From positions 1-15,744 of the forward strand of contig JBIINH010000036.1 of assembly GCA_044337585.1 (NCBI GenBank): 15,744 bases of DNA, given 5' to 3'. This document shows positions 13,201-15,744 of the stretch, piece by piece. The DNA comes from CAYSBE01 sp044337585. Its GTDB lineage: Bacteria; Bacteroidota; Bacteroidia; UKL13-3. Position 1 is the stretch's first letter; each line of letters opens with the position of its first letter. The translations under genes were made by a program, and so were the position numbers. The notes beneath the pieces were generated by a model. The model searched no databases. It worked only from the letters and a program-made list of their open reading frames with translations, and was not told the origin of the DNA.

Positions 13201-15744
13201 GGTAATGTATTAAAGTTAGGACGACTCAATCCTCCTGGCGTAACGCCTCCTGCAAAGGTGGTAAATCCATCTATATTACATGGTGTACCATCTCTTCTAT
13301 CGGCAAGTGAGTCAAGGTTCATCAAAATGAATGATTGACCACAATTAGGAACCACCCCAGGGTAACGCCCAATTTGTCCCATATTGAAACGAATTTGTGC
13401 GCCAAAGTTACCGGCTGCCGAACCCGGGCAAATTTTTCCACTTAATCCCAAACCATATCCATCACCTTGACCGAATGCCAACTGAACTGTTCCCTCACCA
13501 TTACAATCAAAATCGTCAAGCATCAGTGCATCATATCTTGCCCCGGGATCTGTTGTTTCATTATTTGCCGAGTCTTTGATTCTTTGCCTAACCGTTAAGC
13601 ATCGTTGAATCGTTCTTCTAAATGCATATTGGTACATGGAGTCTCCATTTGGCAAAAGTGTAGTTGGGGTTAAAGACCATAAATCTCCATCAGGGGATGT
13701 TTGGGTAACATTATAGGTTTTATTAATTGGCCCATTAAGGTTGTAATTGGTATAAGGGTATTTGCCTTTTCCAATAGCAATTGGATCCGGCACATTTTGC
13801 ATAATGATTTGATTGAAGGTATCAGCCAAATCCTGTCCTTGGTTTTGACGGAAATCCATGGTGTCAATACGTGGCCAAAGATGCACAATACCTGGATTAA
13901 CGTAACGTGCCCGGTCTACAGTTACGTTAGTACCAAGTATGGAGTCAAAATAAGTATCTTGATAAATCTCGTAATTGATAATAGATGAACCCTGTGTTTT
14001 AGACCACTCTCCTGTTAAAATATTTAAGTAAACCGGTGCACCCCACCAGCCTGCATCCCAAGGAGCTACTTTTTGTTGTCCAGGAGTAGGCGTTCCGTTT
14101 GTAAAACGTGTTGCATCCCAAGGGAAGAAATCTTTTCCATAACGGTACCACAAGTAAACAGAATCCCATGCAGGATAATAGTGACGAGGCAAGGTATCGT
14201 GTGAAAATTTACAATGCACACGTCCCGGGTACATTCTTCCGTTTTGGTAGAAGAAATGGAAGCTTCCACGGTCTTGTGCAATGGCATCAGGCCAGATAGT
14301 TGCCCTATTGCCATTTTTAGGCAATGCATAAGAAGTACATTGAGGAGCAAAGTTGTCATCAAAATCCCAGCGTCTCCAGGTCTTACGGGATTTATAATTT
14401 ACTTGTGTGTTTCTAAAATCTACTGTATCGCGGGGTCCACATTGGCGTTTGTGATTTGGTGCCAATAAAATCATAGCAGGTGGATTTTCAATACGGGCAA
14501 AAGGTCCTGTAACAAATACACCATATCCACGCTTGGTAAGTGAATTTAACAAATGCCAAGACACTAAAGGATTATTTTTGATGTGACCTGCTGGGAAAGT
14601 TGTCATAGGGTTACTTCCCGAGAAGTAGAATATTGGTCTTTCCAATTTTGTTTTAAAGGCATATACAAAAGAGTCAGTCTTTGTTGCTAATGCAGGGTTA
14701 ATTTTTCTTACATAATTGATGTATTCCAAATTAATCAAAAAGGTGGAAGGTATACGCGCTGTGGAACGTAAGTTTCCTAACCCATCAACCATAGGAAAAT
14801 TCTGACTAAAGAATACGGTATCTCCTGAAATGGGCAATCCTGTTGTAGCAACTCGATAACCAAAAACAGGAATATTTGGACCATTGTTATTGATGGTATC
14901 CATTCTCCAAGGTGTAATTAATACCATATCTATTGAGTCGGTAAAATCAACTGGTGCCGGAAGGTTATAGCCAATTGAATTAAGTGGTGGCGGAGGTGTT
15001 CTATTTGGACCATAATCCATATCAGGATTCCAAATTGTAGAGTCAAATACACTATAAGTTGACACAGCGGAATGGAAAATAAAAGTAGTATCAGGACAAA
15101 CATTTTTGATGGTAATTCTTGGCAAGAAATGTCCCATCCCTGAGTAGGCATGACAAGGCTCCCAAGAGTTTGAATCCAGATTACGGTTTGTAGGATCATT
15201 TGGGTCGCCAAAATTCCAAACAAAATCTCCCGAACCTGGGGAGGCAAAAGAAATTGGAGTCATTTTATAACAAATACTTCCGGCACTTCCACTTTGCACA
15301 CAAACTGTATCTTTCATGTCGTTTCTATTCGCTCCGGTACCTCCTTTAAATGTTACCACATCAAATTCGAAGCGAATATTTTGAGGCAATGCTATTGTTG
15401 TACTACTTGGTGTTTTACGGGTACTATCGGTACAATTAGTGGTATCTACAATAACCAAAGCCGGGTTAAATTGTCCATTTTTGGTATAGCAATGGGTAAT
15501 GGTATCATAATTAGGCTTGTTAGTTGCAGTATTAAACGACTTAACTGTTCCATCACCAAAATCCCAACGGTAGCTGCTTACTGCATTTACAGATGGTGTA
15601 CTTATGTTGGTAAACCGGTAGCATGAAGTAAAGCATGGACCTGTAGTCATTACCCACCTGAAATCAGGGCTGATATTTGGCTTTACAACAATTGCATTGG
15701 TAGTGAGAAACTGTTGTGCTTTACAACCTTTGATATCCGTTACT
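10206..15744 (-). CDS. Giant PKD-rich secreted protein with type IX secretion (type B, CHU_C) C-terminal domain, N-terminus outside window
   Basis: The frame is open from the stop at 10206 to the right edge (1845 codons). An internal ATG at 15650 exists, but the 31 codons before it are also open and read as the same kind of sequence, so the true start is outside. The last ~90 residues are a gliding-motility-associated C-terminal domain: NVFSPNGDNSNELF, YEILIFNRWGGKVFES, HWNGKTNNDG and CPAGVYYYIINY. This domain directs export through the type IX system and anchoring at the cell surface. PKD or PKD-like modules appear at YRWDFGDG (near 15570), FVWNFGDP (near 15220), RRWDFDD (near 14380, degenerate), VWAWADG (near 12640), MYWNFGDG (near 11830), YWWFGEN (near 11560) and VVYWGDG (near 11265), with further Ig-like strands up to 10545. 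Between roughly 12700 and 14300 I recognise no domain. Likely a surface adhesin or matrix protein; no catalytic motif seen. It has its own terminator. Confidence 0.9.
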   Translation of the reverse strand, partial: VTDIKGCKAQQFLTTNAIVVKPNISPDFRWVMTTGPCFTSCYRFTNISTPSVNAVSSYRWDFGDGTVKSFNTATNKPNYDTITHCYTKNGQFNPALVIVDTTNCTDSTRKTPSSTTIALPQNIRFEFDVVTFKGGTGANRNDMKDTVCVQSGSAGSICYKMTPISFASPGSGDFVWNFGDPNDPTNRNLDSNSWEPCHAYSGMGHFLPRITIKNVCPDTTFIFHSAVSTYSVFDSTIWNPDMDYGPNRTPPPPLNSIGYNLPAPVDFTDSIDMVLITPWRMDTINNNGPNIPVFGYRVATTGLPISGDTVFFSQNFPMVDGLGNLRSTARIPSTFLINLEYINYVRKINPALATKTDSFVYAFKTKLERPIFYFSGSNPMTTFPAGHIKNNPLVSWHLLNSLTKRGYGVFVTGPFARIENPPAMILLAPNHKRQCGPRDTVDFRNTQVNYKSRKTWRRWDFDDNFAPQCTSYALPKNGNRATIWPDAIAQDRGSFHFFYQNGRMYPGRVHCKFSHDTLPRHYYPAWDSVYLWYRYGKDFFPWDATRFTNGTPTPGQQKVAPWDAGWWGAPVYLNILTGEWSKTQGSSIINYEIYQDTYFDSILGTNVTVDRARYVNPGIVHLWPRIDTMDFRQNQGQDLADTFNQIIMQNVPDPIAIGKGKYPYTNYNLNGPINKTYNVTQTSPDGDLWSLTPTTLLPNGDSMYQYAFRRTIQRCLTVRQRIKDSANNETTDPGARYDALMLDDFDCNGEGTVQLAFGQGDGYGLGLSGKICPGSAAGNFGAQIRFNMGQIGRYPGVVPNCGQSFILMNLDSLADRRDGTPCNIDGFTTFAGGVTPGGLSRPNFNTLPDYFPFPPGPWMNPNGTVNVYHYDPFHPVFPTPLPADQQGWVTIGVAIGNGSKDTIRTNVLFSQYKANPAAFQVPITAPVQNPVGGMPITGGAFPPIAAANYTYNFSHVFNYRPITTPVLDTLIDIVYIDNNYPKCVSSVVWYHRFFRLVNITSSFQMFPEGCWHRGKNDSVTVFYNDSIQDSIKYSVWAWADGTATVDSFWYSGDNRTDGFFNNGVRRVRYNWDLLENRLMDSTVWPIRASGIGATDGLRPRQKFAIVPYDTLDFCTNTRIPNPPTYIADTALMFLPVFHKYVRSSWEASGRNENSAPSSTVHLITTTADCQSREIRLTPIGVIDTFETRRGSHTGPYDNVFCENEAVYFYDSVRYWRYDCQQTVLPDNPGRSRPRVGQSPIVFDPATGDPRSLLQMDPYDFWREAEFNPNVIKDSFTVTKVFWNLFTNSWDTLKRRGAVFAEKMYWNFGDGNTYIGTRPVHRYNGFGRYKVTMITMDSLGWYDTCETWVNIVQPVARIYTPKTIYGCGEITSFVDTSYIDFGTGPSTTDALLTNYWWFGENKADTLTPVSINRKNVSWLYRSNGPYTLKLVVETEQGCFDTTYQDIFIQGPRPRFRLLTDTLGCAPMKVKIINLADSAGGVDPSDTPTVETVVYWGDGSSKSQIFGRRDTIEHIYTQEGTFSIIVAGRDTKSPNPVVCDIVYFPDTFAGLNKPINISVFKYPVSITGDRRYICVGDELEITNTSDSNFTAFRYYVYDDALATYVDSIDASGPATSGNPIITTTPFNTQGNYQIISYPTTFSGNVPVAAYENCRITDTIALTVSAAVADFSVDSAAIPLFKFTNASINAVRYDWTLLDEKDVLLAQKSGSISDPNFEYDLGENKGTFKVCLIAYTADSLGACPDTICNEIINQFSTDIKLYNVFSPNGDNSNELFIVDVEGADEYEILIFNRWGGKVFESTDSKKHWNGKTNNDGAECPAGVYYYIINYKLKAQEAKSVNGTVTLIR

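Noticed and set aside
15648..15650. ATG at 15650 as the real start of the giant protein
   Set aside because: The frame stays open for 31 more codons to the window edge with similar sequence, and no signal peptide follows this ATG although a T9SS cargo needs one.

Overview
The window looks like a chromosomal segment from a member of the Bacteroidota. The evidence is the AT-rich coding sequence, the near absence of Shine-Dalgarno sequences before starts, a GldH gliding lipoprotein, a RicT/PSP1 protein with the Cys-rich N-terminus common in this phylum, and a very large secreted protein ending in the gliding-motility-associated (CHU_C, type B) C-terminal domain used by the type IX secretion system (T9SS). 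I cannot place it to genus.

Left part (1-4245, all minus strand): a tightly packed block read right to left as holB (DNA polymerase III delta'), ricT, gldH and a ClC-family chloride channel/transporter whose C-terminus runs off the left edge. Gaps are 33 bp, a 1-bp stop/start overlap, and 3 bp, so this is probably one operon. It mixes replication, RNA/FeS-linked regulation, gliding/T9SS and ion transport. A 231-bp spacer (4246-4476) precedes it and carries two copies of a short box with a palindromic core.

Middle part (4477-9044): a FAD-dependent oxidoreductase of the protoporphyrinogen oxidase/UDP-galactopyranose mutase-like group (minus) is divergent from a 960-residue membrane glycosyltransferase (plus). 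The latter has a soluble N-terminal domain that resembles a decayed GT2 domain, a GT-C (family 39-like) membrane core and a C-terminal TPR array. The pair probably acts in envelope glycan or polyprenyl-linked sugar metabolism. A strong bidirectional terminator separates it from the convergent genes that follow.

Right part (9148-15744, all minus): an Mn-type superoxide dismutase followed 2 bp later by a small unrecognised cytoplasmic protein. Upstream of these, behind its own terminator, lies a giant PKD-rich T9SS cargo protein (at least 1845 residues) whose N-terminus lies outside the window.

I see no RNA genes, CRISPR arrays, insertion sequences or phage genes. Most of the window is ordinary core genome. 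The points most worth a second look are the degenerate GT2/GT-C/TPR fusion, the channel-like residue set of the ClC protein, the paired boxes upstream of holB, the unknown partner of superoxide dismutase, and the uncharacterised middle of the giant secreted protein.
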